Positions 62,709 to 64,000 of a stretch of 64,000 bases of DNA are shown here, piece after piece. Each line of letters starts with the position of its first letter. Position 1 is the stretch's first letter. The translations under genes were made by a program, and so were the position numbers. Source of the DNA: Distichodus sexfasciatus (taxonomy: Eukaryota; Chordata; Actinopteri; Characiformes; Distichodontidae); NCBI GenBank assembly GCA_032718565.1, contig JAVGVS010000236.1, forward strand, positions 248,001 to 312,000. The letters are read 5' to 3'. The notes under the pieces are model-generated. The model was not told the DNA's origin, made no database searches, and saw nothing but the letters and a program-made list of their open reading frames with translations.

Positions 62709-64000
62709 GTAAGTGCATTGGGTTGCGTGAAATGTAGCCTCTCAGAATTATCGTCTGTGCAGAGTTGCAAAGTATTATGATGCTGCATAAAGTTGAGGTG
62801 GGTACTGGCAGAAAAATGGCAAAACAGCCATTTCACAAGAAAGTTTGCATGTAAGTGTGAGACCAGAACAGTCCTTGTTAAGTAAATGAAAACGTATAAA
62901 AACCTCTCCCAGACTTAATCTTGCTTGTGTCTGTTAATATGATTAACACTTTCACTGAAGTATGCAGTCATGAACTGTCCCCTTTTGAAAAATGTTATAT
63001 TTTGCACAGTCCTGTGCCTCTGCCTTGTTTGGCTTGTTTGAAAAGAAAAAAAACTAAGCAAGGTAAAAGTTACACACCTGGAATAACTGAAATTGATGTG
63101 AAGATCTGAGAAGATGATTATTCATTTTGGAAGAGGACCACATGCCTGATCTTGCAGTCCTGATTATTTATTTATCATTGCATTGATTCTCACATCATAA
63201 GTAGTTTATTTGTGACCTGACTTCCTGTTCAGTCTGATTAGTATAGAACATAAACGGGTTGTCTGCACATGTACAGCTGCTGGTGGTTGGGAGGAGTTGG
63301 ATTGATTGCTGTGCTAGTTGGGTCATGTGCATCACAGATGCCCACGTCCTGGCAAACGCACAGGAAACTGGTTGTAGCTCAGAAAGGAAGATGACAGCCA
63401 GCTCCAACACTCATAAACATGATTATTGTCTTGAGTGCACGATGTGTCTAGCAGGGAAAAAATATGCTCAGATGTGTAGGAAAACATTTGTTCTGGTGTT
63501 ATGACTCAGAAAATGGTTATGATTCCATTCTCTACAAGTGTGCATGGATTTAAACAACCATGGAATGACGAGTAGAATTTTGCAACTTGCATCTGACTTA
63601 GCTGTGAGTGATTAGCACATGATAATGGATGTCATTACTATGCTGTTGTCATGCTAGGTGTGCTTTGTTTTCACTTTGGTGTTTCTCACAGACTTCTGTG
63701 CAGTATTTTGGCAGCTGATAATAAAGCATTTTCCTTCCTGTATCTGATTTCTTTGGAGATAAAGCCAGATGCACTGGTTTAACCTGGGCTAGATTGTCTG
63801 TTCAGATTCAGCCTGTTTTTGAACCCAAAGTCCTTGCGTCTGTTTCCGTTCTTCAGAAGTGTGAAACGGCTTGGCGCAGCGTGTCCCGCTCATCATGTAA
63901 ACATTTCTTCTATCTATCTCTTCCTTCGTTCACACCTCATATGACATTAGCTGGCAGATATTGGATGTTTTCTATGAGACAGGATGTGGTGAAATGTGAC
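62709..64000 (+). other. pdik1l: pdik1l intron (continues past the window)
   Basis: AT-rich sequence after the first coding exon with no further kinase exon and no clear repeat. Confidence 0.6.

Noticed and set aside
1..64000. CRISPR arrays, operons, prophage or bacterial features
   Set aside because: The spliced vertebrate genes and fish repeats show a eukaryotic nuclear genome. No spaced direct-repeat arrays were seen.
1..64000. tRNA or rRNA genes
   Set aside because: No A-box/B-box pair with a cloverleaf and no rRNA text was recognised by eye. A tRNA scan would be needed to exclude degenerate SINE heads.

Overview
This is a vertebrate nuclear-genome window, most likely from a ray-finned (teleost) fish. 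It has low gene density, long introns with GT-AG junctions, AATAAA signals, CA/CT microsatellites and many fish-type repeats (Tc1, hAT, PIF-Harbinger, LINE and SINE pieces). Four protein-coding genes can be reconstructed by joining conserved exons, and the proteins match known vertebrate families closely. Species cannot be fixed from sequence alone.

Layout. 1-5400: a CpG-rich, promoter-like block (about 680-1640) with no identifiable coding exon, then unique AT-rich DNA, then 1.4 kb of purine-only-biased degenerate minisatellite (about 3412-4830). 5602-15783 (+): sf3a3, complete, 17 coding exons, 501 aa, with TE-filled introns. 16260-28540: intergenic, dominated by transposon debris (a Harbinger remnant at 17507-18498, a LINE/SINE nest at 19716-21450, a hAT MITE with intact target duplication at 25549-25907). 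28945-37269 (-): maneal, complete, 4 coding exons, 443 aa, convergent with sf3a3. 37306-48990: intergenic, with a dead Tc1 copy (39109-40475) and microsatellites. 49000-56897 (+): lin28a, complete, 4 coding exons, 201 aa, with let-7 complementary sites in its downstream region. 60880-64000 (+): the 5' end of pdik1l (CpG-island promoter and first coding exon, 95 codons); the rest lies beyond the window.

The genes do not form a pathway. SF3A3 is a U2 snRNP splicing factor, MANEAL a Golgi GH99-family protein, LIN28A an RNA-binding repressor of let-7 maturation, and PDIK1L a Ser/Thr kinase. From general knowledge, human SF3A3 and MANEAL lie in 1p34.3 and LIN28A and PDIK1L in 1p36.11, so the window joins two human-chromosome-1 synteny blocks. 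I see no sign of a novel biological system. The more interesting signals are a phase-compatible alternative first exon of lin28a, let-7 sites that would be gained by distal polyadenylation, a GC-AG intron in sf3a3, a fold-back transposon made of two copies of one Tc1 3' end, and a Harbinger relic with exon-like blocks.
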